Assembly (NCBI GenBank): GCA_900115795.1
Contig: FOXT01000014.1
Location: 1 to 53,838, forward strand
Reading direction: 5' to 3'
Source: Lachnospiraceae bacterium XBB1006
GTDB lineage: Bacteria; Bacillota; Clostridia; Lachnospirales; Lachnospiraceae
Length of the DNA stretch: 53,838 nt
Position 1 is the stretch's first letter. The number at the start of each line of letters is the position of its first letter. A program made the translations under genes and the position numbers. Under the pieces are notes generated by a model that was not told the DNA's origin, did not search any database, and worked only from the letters and a program-made list of their open reading frames with translations. Of the stretch, positions 6,673 to 14,771 are shown one piece after another.

Positions 6673-8616
6673 TTACACTCCGGTTTCCAAAATCAGTCGG
6701 TCATACATTTCCTGTAAAACCTGTACCAATTTGGATGATAAGTTATATGATTTCTGGAATTTTACCAGATTCAATGCTTCTTCATCTTTATCTACACTTG
6801 AAACGCTCATTCGCTGTGTCAAAATCGCCTGATTCAAGTTCTCATAATTCTTAGTAAAAATCTCCGCCTTCTGGGTGTCTACGGAAATATCCGATAACAG
6901 GCAAGCCAGAAAATCAATGGATTTGCCTCCGCGGAAAAGATTTGCTTTTTCCTTTAAATCCAAAAGCTTATCCACCACGTCGTAGGAATCAATACCATTT
7001 ACCCACGGTTCTTTTGTCTGAACAGCAATGTTATCCGGATGATCCATGGCATCCTGTGCTACGCTAAAGTTCTTTGCCGTCAGATAGGTGTAATAATAAC
7101 TGGTAGCCGGCTCTTTTTTAAACACGTACTTATGGGTCGTAACGCCGTCCGCCGTACTCTCATAGTTATTATAATGGTCGTACGTATATTCTCCACCTTT
7201 TACCAGATCCCTTGCCACGAAAAATTCCGTCGCCTGCTTTCCTTCCTTTGTAACACCTGAGGTTGCTATATCATTGTATGCCTGTGCAAAATTTCTTACA
7301 AATTCATTCAACTGGTCCTGATAATATGGAATTCCCATAAAATCGACACTTGCCCCGATCTCTGCAGTCTTGTTTATCATCTTGTTTAATTTCGCCGCCT
7401 GCACCGGACTGCCATCCGCTTCCTGTGACAAATGGAAGGAGAACTTCACTTCTCCGTTTTCCTCCGTCATGGTAAATCCATCGTATAAATAATCCACATT
7501 ATCTAACGTGATGCAACCATATGGCGGCATGCTGATTTTTCGCGGATCGGTTATAGATGGGTAGCTTACGGTAATATTCTTCGACGCTGACTCGCTCTCC
7601 GGAATTTCAGTAATCGTACCATAAAATCCTTTGCTATTGTTTCCGTCACGCAACTGGTACAATGCTTTTAACTGACCGGTCATGGTGTTGGAATTTAATT
7701 CTAACTTCATGCTGCTTGGTTCATCGGAAGATGCATTCTGTGCCCAATAAATATCGTACAGGCCTTCCTCGTCCATGATATTAATCTTACTATCAAGATT
7801 TCTTGGCACACAAAGTAATTTTTCATAATCGTATGTATCTACCAGCTTCTGTCCATTGATTTTTACAATGTAGTTGGTGGCTCCGGTATACATTTCCGGA
7901 TAGTTGGTGTTCTTCACCGGCGACTCTGCTACTTCTACCGGTACTAAGGTTGCCAATTCATCCACCAAAAGATTTCGTTCATCTCGCAACTCGTTAGCAT
8001 ATCCACCCTGCTGTTCAATGATATTAATCTGCTTCGTTAAGCTTGCCATCTTCTGTCCAATGCTATTAATCTGCTCAACTTTTGTCGCAATCAGCTCATT
8101 GATTTCCGACTGTAAATCCGATAACTGAATGCTAACGCTGTTAAAATACTCCGCAAGGCTCTTTGCCTGGGAAATATATGCGGTTCTGGTTGTGGTACTT
8201 GCTGCGTTGGTTTTTAGCGTATCCAGCGCATTGAACATGTCGCCAAAAATGCTGGTGAATCCTACATTTTTCCGCACACCGTTTACAACGGTTTCCTCGT
8301 CCTTCAAGTAGGTTTCCATCTGCCGTAAATAGTCAGCACGCGTGTCCTGCTCTCCTAGTTTTGCCTGATTGATCCAATATTTCATATCATAATACCGGTT
8401 TCTCTGCTGCTTGATCTGCGTTACTTCCACACCGGTACCGGCGCTTCCGTATTTTGCGTAAATTCGCATCGCCTCCGAAGCTACCATGGTGGCTTCCTGT
8501 CTGGAATATCCCTTGGTTTGCTCGTTGGAAATATTGTTGCCAGATGTATTTACTGCGGTTTGGTAGGTACGCAAACCGGAATCTGCAATTACTAAGCCAA
8601 AAAATGTGGATGGCAT
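6673..8616 (-). CDS. Second FlgK-type hook-associated protein (HAP1 paralogue)
   Basis: The 647-aa product begins MPSTFFGLVIADSGLRTYQ and has the SGNNISNEQTKGYSRQEA segment typical of FlgK N-terminal rod/hook domains. The C-terminus (LVKFQKSYNLSSKLVQVLQ) is the matching FlgK terminal helix. It is a diverged tandem paralogue of the flgK copy immediately upstream, which is of similar size. The role would be a hook-filament junction subunit, but whether both copies form one mixed ring or work at different times cannot be told from sequence. The ribosome site AGGTGAG precedes the ATG, and 29 bp separate it from the first copy. Confidence 0.85.
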   Translation of the reverse strand: MPSTFFGLVIADSGLRTYQTAVNTSGNNISNEQTKGYSRQEATMVASEAMRIYAKYGSAGTGVEVTQIKQQRNRYYDMKYWINQAKLGEQDTRADYLRQMETYLKDEETVVNGVRKNVGFTSIFGDMFNALDTLKTNAASTTTRTAYISQAKSLAEYFNSVSIQLSDLQSEINELIATKVEQINSIGQKMASLTKQINIIEQQGGYANELRDERNLLVDELATLVPVEVAESPVKNTNYPEMYTGATNYIVKINGQKLVDTYDYEKLLCVPRNLDSKINIMDEEGLYDIYWAQNASSDEPSSMKLELNSNTMTGQLKALYQLRDGNNSKGFYGTITEIPESESASKNITVSYPSITDPRKISMPPYGCITLDNVDYLYDGFTMTEENGEVKFSFHLSQEADGSPVQAAKLNKMINKTAEIGASVDFMGIPYYQDQLNEFVRNFAQAYNDIATSGVTKEGKQATEFFVARDLVKGGEYTYDHYNNYESTADGVTTHKYVFKKEPATSYYYTYLTAKNFSVAQDAMDHPDNIAVQTKEPWVNGIDSYDVVDKLLDLKEKANLFRGGKSIDFLACLLSDISVDTQKAEIFTKNYENLNQAILTQRMSVSSVDKDEEALNLVKFQKSYNLSSKLVQVLQEMYDRLILETGV

Positions 8617-8645
8617 ATACTCACCTGCTTTCTCTTTTTGCCGGA

Positions 8646-10406
8646 TTAGGATCCAAGCTGGGTAATAATGTGCTCTATCATAGAGTCCACTGTATTAATA
8701 AAACGACTGGATGCATTGTATGCACTCTGATATTTAATCATGTTACTTAATTCTTCATCGGAAGACACGCCGATAACCTGCTCTCTCTGGTTTCCAATAG
8801 CGGAAACGGAGGCATCCAGGCTTCTTGACACTCCATGAAAAACGTTTCCATTGGTGGCCTGCGCACCAACCATGTTGTCATAATAATCTTCAATGCTAAC
8901 GGCCATCGAGTCCGGCGTCAAACGAAACTCTACATCTTTCCATGCATGTTTCAGTTCCGACATCAGTCGGTGTGCTTCTTCGCCGTTTTTCTCAAAGGTT
9001 GGAAGTTTTCCCTCATCTTCTATCAGAATCGGATTCACGATCAGGTTCTTCATGCTGTAGAAGGTCGTATCATCTTTCGCAATTGGGGCTCCTGTCTCAT
9101 CGTACTCGATTGGTCCTAAGTCCTCTTCGTTGAGTACATACCAGGTTTTTCCGTCTGCATCCACTACTTCATGATAACGATCTACAAATCGTCTGCTGAA
9201 GAGTTCCTGTCCGGGACCTTTTAACGTATTTCCCACGGTACCCTTCTCTTCGTCCCAAACCTTTACTTTTACCGGATTGGTCTCTCCCGGCAGGTAAATT
9301 TCTTTTTCCACCGTAGGTGAAAATAAATCATTTAATTTATTCGCTATATCTCTTACCAACGAATCCAACTGGGCTTCTACCGTCATGATTGGAGAAAGTC
9401 CTGTGGTGTCCTGAAATTCTTTTTCTGTTAAGCCATACAAGTCGCGAAAATCTGCAATTTCGGTACCACGGCTCATTACAAGTCCTTTCAGCTTACCGAC
9501 ATCGGTATTTAATTCGGTTGAAATATCATTGCTAAAATCAAATACATCCACGTATTGTTCCCGTGGGTAATTGGATAATTCTTTCCAAATCGGCGTCGCA
9601 AATCCGGTTAACTCATCTACTCGCACATCCATTGGATGGCAACAGATTTCATCCACAAAATCGATGCCTTCTATTTTTACCTTTACACAGCCGCCCGGTA
9701 TCTCCGCATAAGTGATATTTGCTAAGGTTCCCAACTCATCTAATAACAAATCCCGCTCATCACGAAGGGTCATTGCGGTTTCCACTTTTCCCGCTTCCAC
9801 ACGCATGATAACTTCGTTCATGTCGCTGATTTTCTTTCCAATTTCATTGATTCGATTGGTGGTATCCATAATCTGACTATTCATGTTCAACTGATAGTCT
9901 ACCAATCCTTCGTATAATGCCTGGGAACGCTCGATGAAAAGCGTCGCCTTCTGGATTACCAAATTTTGATTTACTGCGCTGCCCGGCTCCTTTGCCAATT
10001 CCTGAATGGCTTCGTTTAAGTTGGCCAACACTTCCTGGAACTGCTCGCCTTCGGTTTCCTGAAGCAATTCATGTATTTCGCTGGTGGTTGTAAAACATGC
10101 TTCGTAGAAGCTTTGTCTGCCGGCCTCGGAGCGGTAGTATTTATCTAAGAAAAGGTCTCTGGAATGTACCACGTCACCAATGGTAACTCCAAGACCTGAT
10201 TGTTTCATGTTAATTGACTGATTTGTATTATAACTTTTCTGTGTAAGCGCTAAGGTGCTGTATTCCATGTCATTGAATACAACCTGCTCTCTCACATATC
10301 CCTTGGTATTTACGTTGGTAAGGTTATTGGCCGTGGTATTAATCGCATTCTGGGCACCCACTAGTCCTGATTTTCCAACATATAATGTTCCCATGCCATT
10401 TGCCAT
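8646..10406 (-). CDS. flgK: Flagellar hook-associated protein FlgK (HAP1)
   Basis: FlgK is the first hook-filament junction protein. The N-terminus MGTLYVGKSGLVGAQNAI with TTANNLTNVNTKGYVREQ is the canonical hook/rod N-domain, and the C-terminus has MIKYQSAYNASSRFINTVDS. I start it at the ATG at 10406 (MANGMG), eight bases after GGAAGG; an in-frame GTG at 10415 overlaps that ribosome site. This gives 586 aa, normal to slightly long for FlgK. It is the copy nearest flgN, whose product is the FlgK/FlgL chaperone. Confidence 0.92.
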   Translation of the reverse strand: MANGMGTLYVGKSGLVGAQNAINTTANNLTNVNTKGYVREQVVFNDMEYSTLALTQKSYNTNQSINMKQSGLGVTIGDVVHSRDLFLDKYYRSEAGRQSFYEACFTTTSEIHELLQETEGEQFQEVLANLNEAIQELAKEPGSAVNQNLVIQKATLFIERSQALYEGLVDYQLNMNSQIMDTTNRINEIGKKISDMNEVIMRVEAGKVETAMTLRDERDLLLDELGTLANITYAEIPGGCVKVKIEGIDFVDEICCHPMDVRVDELTGFATPIWKELSNYPREQYVDVFDFSNDISTELNTDVGKLKGLVMSRGTEIADFRDLYGLTEKEFQDTTGLSPIMTVEAQLDSLVRDIANKLNDLFSPTVEKEIYLPGETNPVKVKVWDEEKGTVGNTLKGPGQELFSRRFVDRYHEVVDADGKTWYVLNEEDLGPIEYDETGAPIAKDDTTFYSMKNLIVNPILIEDEGKLPTFEKNGEEAHRLMSELKHAWKDVEFRLTPDSMAVSIEDYYDNMVGAQATNGNVFHGVSRSLDASVSAIGNQREQVIGVSSDEELSNMIKYQSAYNASSRFINTVDSMIEHIITQLGS

Positions 10407-10476
10407 GGCTAACACCTTCCTTCCTTTTACTTACAATGGTTCGCGCCATCTCTGACGCGAACCACTCCATTGGTCT

Positions 10477-10989
10477 TTACTGCGTTACATTGAATCCTGC
10501 CCCCGGCAAAATCGTGTCGGTACTCATCGCGTTTCTATCGTAATTCGCGGTGGTGGGGGCCACTTTCATGCTTCGTATAAGATTCATATCAAATTCAAGC
10601 ATTTCCATGGACTGCTGAAGTAATGATTCGTTTTCTTTGTTTACCTGAGCCACCTCAATGAGCGTTAGTCTCAGTTTTTCCCTTAAATCTAGTAACTTCT
10701 GCTTATCCTGTGGGCGCTTCTCGAACATGTTCGCCATGCTTAAGAGCGTTAAGCTTTCTTCCGGAACTCTCAAAATCTTGGACATCTCGCCACGAATCTT
10801 CAATCTGTGCTTATCGAGTTTCATCAACTCGCCCATTACTTCTTGTTCTGCTTCGGTAATTCTTGTTAAGTCATCAATCTTGGAATAAATAATGGCGTCG
10901 GTCTTCGTCTTTGACAATTCGGCCAACTTCGCGTAGGTTGCATTTTCTTCTTCCAAAACCGAGATAAACTCGTCCATGATACTTGCCAC
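10477..10989 (-). CDS. flgN: FlgN-family export chaperone
   Basis: FlgN keeps FlgK and FlgL soluble and docks them at the export gate. The 170-aa product is helical throughout residues 1-130 with coiled-coil heptads (ISVLEEENATYAKLAELSKT, RLTLIEVAQVNKENESLL), and ends in a disordered tail. The start is a GTG at 10989 placed eight bases after AGAGG; the nearest ATG at 10977 is too far from any ribosome site. It lies 17 bp after flgM and 70 bp before flgK, the conserved order for this family. Confidence 0.85.
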   Translation of the reverse strand: MASIMDEFISVLEEENATYAKLAELSKTKTDAIIYSKIDDLTRITEAEQEVMGELMKLDKHRLKIRGEMSKILRVPEESLTLLSMANMFEKRPQDKQKLLDLREKLRLTLIEVAQVNKENESLLQQSMEMLEFDMNLIRSMKVAPTTANYDRNAMSTDTILPGAGFNVTQ

Positions 10990-11006
10990 TTGTTGTTCCT
11001 CTTTCT

Positions 11007-11294
11007 TTAGATAATCTCGTTATACTTTGCTAATAATTTACTTGCAAAATCCTCGACGTCTACGTGATAGCTGCCATTCGCAACTTTCTCCTTCATCTGG
11101 GCTACTAAATCTTCCCTGACCTCAGAAGCACCAGCGACTGCCTGTTTTGCAATTTGATAGTCTTTACCAGTCTGAGAAATCTGAAGCTGATCCGCATTGC
11201 CGTAACTTCCTGTCTTCTGGTATGCAGCTTTCGCTTTCGCAGCTTTCTGTGTCTGATAAACCTGTCTTACCTGGTTATAAGCATCAATACGCAT
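11007..11294 (-). CDS. flgM: Anti-sigma-D factor FlgM
   Basis: FlgM holds sigma-28/sigma-D inactive until it is exported through the completed hook. The 95-aa product has the family layout: a disordered, alanine- and lysine-rich N-terminus (YQTQKAAKAKAAYQKTG), the DQLQIS motif near residue 35, and the C-terminal sigma-binding helices (VANGSYHVDVEDFASKLLAK). It is the first gene of the late flagellar unit behind its own sigma-D-like promoter, giving negative autoregulation. Confidence 0.92.
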   Translation of the reverse strand: MRIDAYNQVRQVYQTQKAAKAKAAYQKTGSYGNADQLQISQTGKDYQIAKQAVAGASEVREDLVAQMKEKVANGSYHVDVEDFASKLLAKYNEII

Positions 11295-11340
11295 ATAGGC
11301 ATCTCCTTTCCACCCTCATATCTTGAGGCTTCTATATTCT

Positions 11341-11368
11341 TTATCGGACGCCTTGCCCGAATACTTTA
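11341..11368 (-). promoter_or_regulatory. Sigma-D-type promoter of the flgM unit
   Basis: The minus strand reads TAAAGTAT, 12 bases, then TCCGATAA, against the sigma-28 consensus TAAAGTTT-N11-GCCGATAA. The spacer is one base longer than ideal. It lies about 47 bp upstream of the flgM start. Confidence 0.6.
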
Positions 11369-11493
11369 TAGCGAATTCACATTTTTTTCAAAATTATTCG
11401 CTGCTTGTTTTTGAGTTACGCTATGTATATCGTCACCTCTACCTCAAAAGTGAATGGAAAAAATGTGTTTTTTTATTTTCTCGTCAACAACAG

Positions 11494-11517
11494 AAAAACG
11501 CCGGGCAATGCCCAGCG
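11494..11517 (-). terminator. Rho-independent terminator after the anti-sigma gene
   Basis: The minus strand forms an 8-bp GC-rich stem (CGCTGGGC pairing with GCCCGGCG, one G-T pair) with a 3-base loop followed by TTTTT. It separates the ECF sigma/anti-sigma unit from the flagellar unit. Confidence 0.85.
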
Positions 11518-11551
11518 CTTCCTTGAGGAACTATATAATATATCTTATTTA

Positions 11552-12517
11552 CTATTTCACGATTGTGTCCGTCACCGTCTTCGGAATGGTAAAAGATACG
11601 CATCCCATACACATCGGTGCTACTTCACCCTCATCAAAACAGACAACAACTTCTCCGTCTTCATTCAAATAAAAACTCTGCTGTGTATCAATACTCTCAA
11701 AATCGTACTCCTGGAAGCCCTCTTCACTATCAATCCAATAGCTCACATTCTCGTCTTCCTTCATCTGCTGCCGCATCTGTTCTTTGATGTTGTCACTAAT
11801 CACCTTCCGGTAATCGCTTCCATCCCGAAACAAATCCTTCAAACTAATCTCACGGCCATTCTCCGTATTCACGGTATGATAATAGGCCCATTCCACTCCG
11901 CTGGCATCGCACTGATAACATGTAATCTTCAAGGTAAAATACGGAGATACGCTATCCATTACATCGTAGCTTATCTTCACATCACGATATCGCTCATTGT
12001 CTCGCACACTCGCCTTGAATTCCGCCACCATCTGGTCTGCCATTTTCGTAATCTCTACCTCTGACATTCCGGTGCTTGTTGCCTTCGCATCCTCGAAAGT
12101 CTCATCCTTCTCATCTGCAAGCTTCTGTGTGTTTCGTTCATCCTCCTGTGCCATCGTTGTGGAAACATCCTGCACTTCAATCTGCGCAATTTCTTCTTTC
12201 TTCTCTTCCTCTTTCGCCACGCTTGTCGGCGCAACGGTTCCAACTACACCTCGAAAACATGGAACATTTCCCATTGCCTCTGCAACCTGCGGCGCAGTCC
12301 TTGGCAATGCCATAACCAGAAGCGCTATGGCAGCTGCAGCCGACAGACTTCGCGCAACCATCTTTCTTCTGCGTTCCTTCCGATTCATCACCTTGGCAAA
12401 GGCAATGTGCTCTTTCATATTCTCAATCGCTTCCTCTGACATTGCCTGCTTCGAATACGAGTTCTTCATATTATCAAAAATCTTCTTGTTATTCAGATCT
12501 TGTTGCATCTTACTCAT
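11552..12517 (-). CDS. RsiV-like transmembrane anti-sigma factor with DUF3298-type domain
   Basis: This is the probable membrane anti-sigma factor for the ECF sigma factor encoded just upstream (15-bp gap). The 321-aa protein has a basic cytoplasmic N-terminus of about 56 aa, a single membrane segment (about residues 57-74), a charged linker, and an extracytoplasmic C-terminal domain from about residue 165 with VNTENGREISLKDLFRDG, the pattern of RsiV/DUF3298 proteins. In B. subtilis RsiV is the receptor for lysozyme. That this protein senses lysozyme is inferred from family only. Three cysteines near the end of the outer domain are a local feature. Confidence 0.8.
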   Translation of the reverse strand: MSKMQQDLNNKKIFDNMKNSYSKQAMSEEAIENMKEHIAFAKVMNRKERRRKMVARSLSAAAAIALLVMALPRTAPQVAEAMGNVPCFRGVVGTVAPTSVAKEEEKKEEIAQIEVQDVSTTMAQEDERNTQKLADEKDETFEDAKATSTGMSEVEITKMADQMVAEFKASVRDNERYRDVKISYDVMDSVSPYFTLKITCYQCDASGVEWAYYHTVNTENGREISLKDLFRDGSDYRKVISDNIKEQMRQQMKEDENVSYWIDSEEGFQEYDFESIDTQQSFYLNEDGEVVVCFDEGEVAPMCMGCVSFTIPKTVTDTIVK

Positions 12518-12532
12518 ATAATTAACTCCTTC

Positions 12533-13030
12533 CTAAGATACTGCGAAATCTCCTTCCAGTTCTACCCGCAACTTCTTCATACTACGGTAAAGCTTACTCT
12601 TCACGGTACTTAGGTTGATATTCATCATATCAGCAATCTCTTCAAGCTTCATATCTTCAAAGTACTTCAACTCTACTATCATGCGCTCCTGCTCAGACAA
12701 AGCATTCATCGCTTCCTTTAAATCGAAATTCTCGTAAGCGTCCTCCACTCCGGTCTCCCACTCCATCTCATCTAAGGATTCAAACTTTCTTTTCCTGCAA
12801 AAGTCAAAAATCTCATTCAACATAATACGATAGACCCAGGTCTTAGCGTATTCTATATTCTTCAAACTATGGCTGGCACGAATCGCCTTATATGCGCCAT
12901 TCTGTACGATATCCGATGCATCCGCTTCATTGTGTACATAGCTAAACGCCAACCGGTAATAACGATCATATTCACTCAAAAGCGTCTCTTCAACAACTTT
13001 CTCTTTCTTCTTCGGTAGTGTGAAGTTCAT
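12533..13030 (-). CDS. ECF-type RNA polymerase sigma factor (SigV-like)
   Basis: The 165-aa product has sigma-70 region 2 (about residues 20-85, with YVHNEADASDIVQNGAYKA) and region 4 (about 105-158, with LEEIADMMNINLSTVKSKLY as the DNA-binding helix-turn-helix), and lacks regions 1 and 3 as ECF factors do. I use the ATG at 13030; a GTG directly before it is also possible after AGGAGG. Pairing with an RsiV-like anti-sigma gene suggests the SigV/envelope-stress type. A promoter resembling ECF targets lies just upstream, so autoregulation is likely. Confidence 0.9.
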   Translation of the reverse strand: MNFTLPKKKEKVVEETLLSEYDRYYRLAFSYVHNEADASDIVQNGAYKAIRASHSLKNIEYAKTWVYRIMLNEIFDFCRKRKFESLDEMEWETGVEDAYENFDLKEAMNALSEQERMIVELKYFEDMKLEEIADMMNINLSTVKSKLYRSMKKLRVELEGDFAVS

Positions 13031-13067
13031 CACACGCTTCCTCCTATTCTGTTTACTTACAAAGATT

Positions 13068-13096
13068 TAGATGCACCATTTACCAAAAAAGTTTCA
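13068..13096 (-). promoter_or_regulatory. ECF-type autoregulatory promoter candidate
   Basis: The minus strand reads TGAAAC, 17 bases including a T-rich stretch, then CATCTA. B. subtilis SigV/SigW-group promoters are near TGAAAC-N16/17-CGTCTA. It lies about 40 bp before the ECF sigma gene, in the gap after the Hpt gene. Confidence 0.5.
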
Positions 13097-13098
13097 AC

Positions 13099-13455
13099 TT
13101 ATTTCAAAATATCAATAATTCTTTTTGCCTCATCGTATGCGCTCTGCGCTTCCGGCAACAACGTCGTCGCCTGTTTCAGGTGATCATGCTTTAACAAATC
13201 CGATTGTTTCGCCACCACCTCGTTCAAATTTCCCAATGCCAGATTCGCACTGATTCCCTTCAGCACGTGGGCCGCTTCATACGCTGTCTGAACATCTCCT
13301 TTGGAAAGTGCAAGACTCAACTTTTCCATGTTATCATCTGCCTGAAACTTTTTCAAGAACTTAATCAGCATTTTTTCATTTCCTAAAAACCGTTCCAACG
13401 TTGCCGGTACATCCATTCCTAATCGTTCCAATCGCATTTTTGTCTGTAAATCCAT
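13099..13455 (-). CDS. Hpt-domain phosphotransfer protein
   Basis: This 118-aa stand-alone histidine phosphotransfer domain is predicted as a four-helix bundle. The phosphorylatable histidine is H63 in AAHVLKGISANLAL, matching the HxLKG motif. Such proteins pass phosphate between hybrid kinases and response regulators in the cytoplasm. No kinase or response regulator is in the window, so the partner is unknown. The ATG at 13455 lies eight bases after AAGGAGG. It is divergent from pgeF. Confidence 0.88.
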   Translation of the reverse strand: MDLQTKMRLERLGMDVPATLERFLGNEKMLIKFLKKFQADDNMEKLSLALSKGDVQTAYEAAHVLKGISANLALGNLNEVVAKQSDLLKHDHLKQATTLLPEAQSAYDEAKRIIDILK

Positions 13456-13556
13456 CAAAGTAGCCTCCTTCTTGCCATTTTATCCGTTTTATATTACCAT
13501 AAATACATAAAAAATCCGTGAACGTTTTTTGAATCTCGTTCAGAAAGAGGTATTAT

Positions 13557-14381
13557 ATGACCATTGCAAAGAATGGAGTTTCCTATTATTCTTTTTCCAT
13601 ATTTGATAATCAACCGGTTCGTGCCCTTTTTACTACGCGAAATGGTGGTGCAAGTCACGGCTGTTTTGAATCCTTAAATTTTGGCTTTTCCTCCGGTGAC
13701 GACCCGGATTGTGTGCGCCAAAATTACGAGCGACTGGCGGAATGCCTGGGCACCAATGTCACTCACTTGGTAACCTCCGCCCAGACCCACACCAACCATG
13801 TTCTCGTTGTTGACGAGCGCCACGCCGGCATGGGAGTCACCCGTCCCAAAGATTTTTCCGACATCGACGCATTAATCACCGCTACCCCCGGCTTAGGAAT
13901 TGTCACTGCCCACGCCGATTGTACTCCAGTGCAGTTTTTCGACCCGGTTCACCGCGTGATTGCCTGCGCCCACTCCGGTTGGATGGGCACCCTGGAAAAT
14001 ATTTCTGCCGCCGTTATTTCTACTATGACCGCCCGCTTTCAAACCGACCCGTCGGATTTGCTTATTGCCATCGGTCCCGCTTTATGCCAGGATTGCTTTG
14101 AAGTGGATGAAGACGTAGCGTTTCGCTTTTTTGACGCAGATCCATCCTATCGCAGGTTTCACTACACGCGCCGGATATCGAATCCGGCAGGCGATGCCGT
14201 TACCAAATACTACCTGGATTTAAAACGCATCATCTCTCTGGAGCTTACGAATGCCGGGGTGCTTTTGGAGCACGTGGAAGTGAGTGAACTTTGCACAAAA
14301 TGCCATCCGGATTTGTTTTTCTCCCATCGAAATATGGGCGTAAAACGTGGAGTTATGGCCTCCGCAATGATACTTTTGTAA
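13557..14381 (+). CDS. pgeF: PgeF/YfiH-type multicopper-oxidase-fold purine nucleoside phosphorylase
   Basis: Members of this laccase-domain family act on adenosine and inosine and, in Escherichia coli, correct misincorporated L-serine in peptidoglycan precursors. The 274-aa product carries the zinc-site signature HADCTPVQFFDP (about residue 121) followed by VIACAHSGWMGTLEN, and a C-terminal CTKCHPDLFFSHR segment. It is one of few plus-strand genes in the left half, and its coding strand is richer in C than G, unlike its neighbours, which fits a lagging-strand position. The adjacent tRNA promoter begins eight bases after its stop. Confidence 0.88.
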   Translation: MTIAKNGVSYYSFSIFDNQPVRALFTTRNGGASHGCFESLNFGFSSGDDPDCVRQNYERLAECLGTNVTHLVTSAQTHTNHVLVVDERHAGMGVTRPKDFSDIDALITATPGLGIVTAHADCTPVQFFDPVHRVIACAHSGWMGTLENISAAVISTMTARFQTDPSDLLIAIGPALCQDCFEVDEDVAFRFFDADPSYRRFHYTRRISNPAGDAVTKYYLDLKRIISLELTNAGVLLEHVEVSELCTKCHPDLFFSHRNMGVKRGVMASAMILL

Positions 14382-14388
14382 TTTGCAC

Positions 14389-14417
14389 TTGCACAACTGC
14401 GCCGGCTATGGTAAAAT
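14389..14417 (+). promoter_or_regulatory. Sigma-A promoter of the tRNA-Tyr/tRNA-Leu pair
   Basis: TTGCAC, a 17-base spacer and TAAAAT give a good vegetative promoter; the first tRNA starts about 30 bases downstream. Confidence 0.7.
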
Positions 14418-14447
14418 AGTTCATTGTTAGGACACATATCCGAGCAT

Positions 14448-14529
14448 GGATGGATTCCCGAGTGGCCAAAGGGGACAGACTGTAAATCTGCTGCAAATTG
14501 CTTCGGTGGTTCGAATCCACCTCCATCCA
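14448..14529 (+). tRNA. tRNA-Tyr (anticodon GTA)
   Basis: The acceptor stem GGATGGA pairs perfectly with TCCATCC, the discriminator is A, and the anticodon stem-loop CAGACTGTAAATCTG gives GTA. A long variable arm, as in bacterial tRNA-Tyr, and the TTCGAAT T-loop are present. CCA is not encoded, so it is added after transcription. Confidence 0.97.
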
Positions 14530-14566
14530 TTTCGCTTTCCAGGCGAACATCAATTTCATTTTACTC

Positions 14567-14650
14567 GCCGGCGTGGCGGAACTGGCAGACGCGCAGGACT
14601 TAAAATCCTGTTGTAGCAATACAGTACCGGTTCGATTCCGGTCGCCGGCA
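14567..14650 (+). tRNA. tRNA-Leu (anticodon TAA)
   Basis: The acceptor stem GCCGGCG pairs with CGCCGGC, and the anticodon arm CAGGACTTAAAATCCTG gives TAA, reading UUA/UUG. The class II long variable arm and the TTCGATT T-loop are present. CCA is not encoded. It is co-transcribed with tRNA-Tyr, 37 bp downstream. Confidence 0.97.
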
Positions 14651-14652
14651 TG

Positions 14653-14688
14653 AAATCACTTAAGCCTTCGGGTTTAAGTGATTTTTTT
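14653..14688 (+). terminator. Rho-independent terminator of the tRNA pair
   Basis: A stem of about 13 bp (AATCACTTAAGCC with its complement) closed by a TTCG tetraloop is followed by seven T's. Confidence 0.92.
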
Positions 14689-14744
14689 GCGTTTCTCCCC
14701 CTCGCATTTAACAAAATCTTATTCTTTTCATCACAAATTCGGGG

Positions 14745-14750
14745 TATACT
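14745..14750 (+). promoter_or_regulatory. -10 element of the GH13 gene
   Basis: TATACT lies 21 bp before the start codon. No good -35 box is visible at 16-18 bp spacing (TTCTTT is the best), so the promoter may need an activator. Confidence 0.35.
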
Positions 14751-14771
14751 AAAACGTAGGGAGGTTGAACT

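Noticed and set aside
12055-12315. Arginine-rich and proline-rich open frames inside the anti-sigma gene
   Set aside because: They are out-of-frame shadows of the RsiV-like gene with no ribosome site.
14210-14619. Minus-strand frames over the tRNA pair
   Set aside because: They are produced by the complement of pgeF and the two tRNA genes and have no coding signal.
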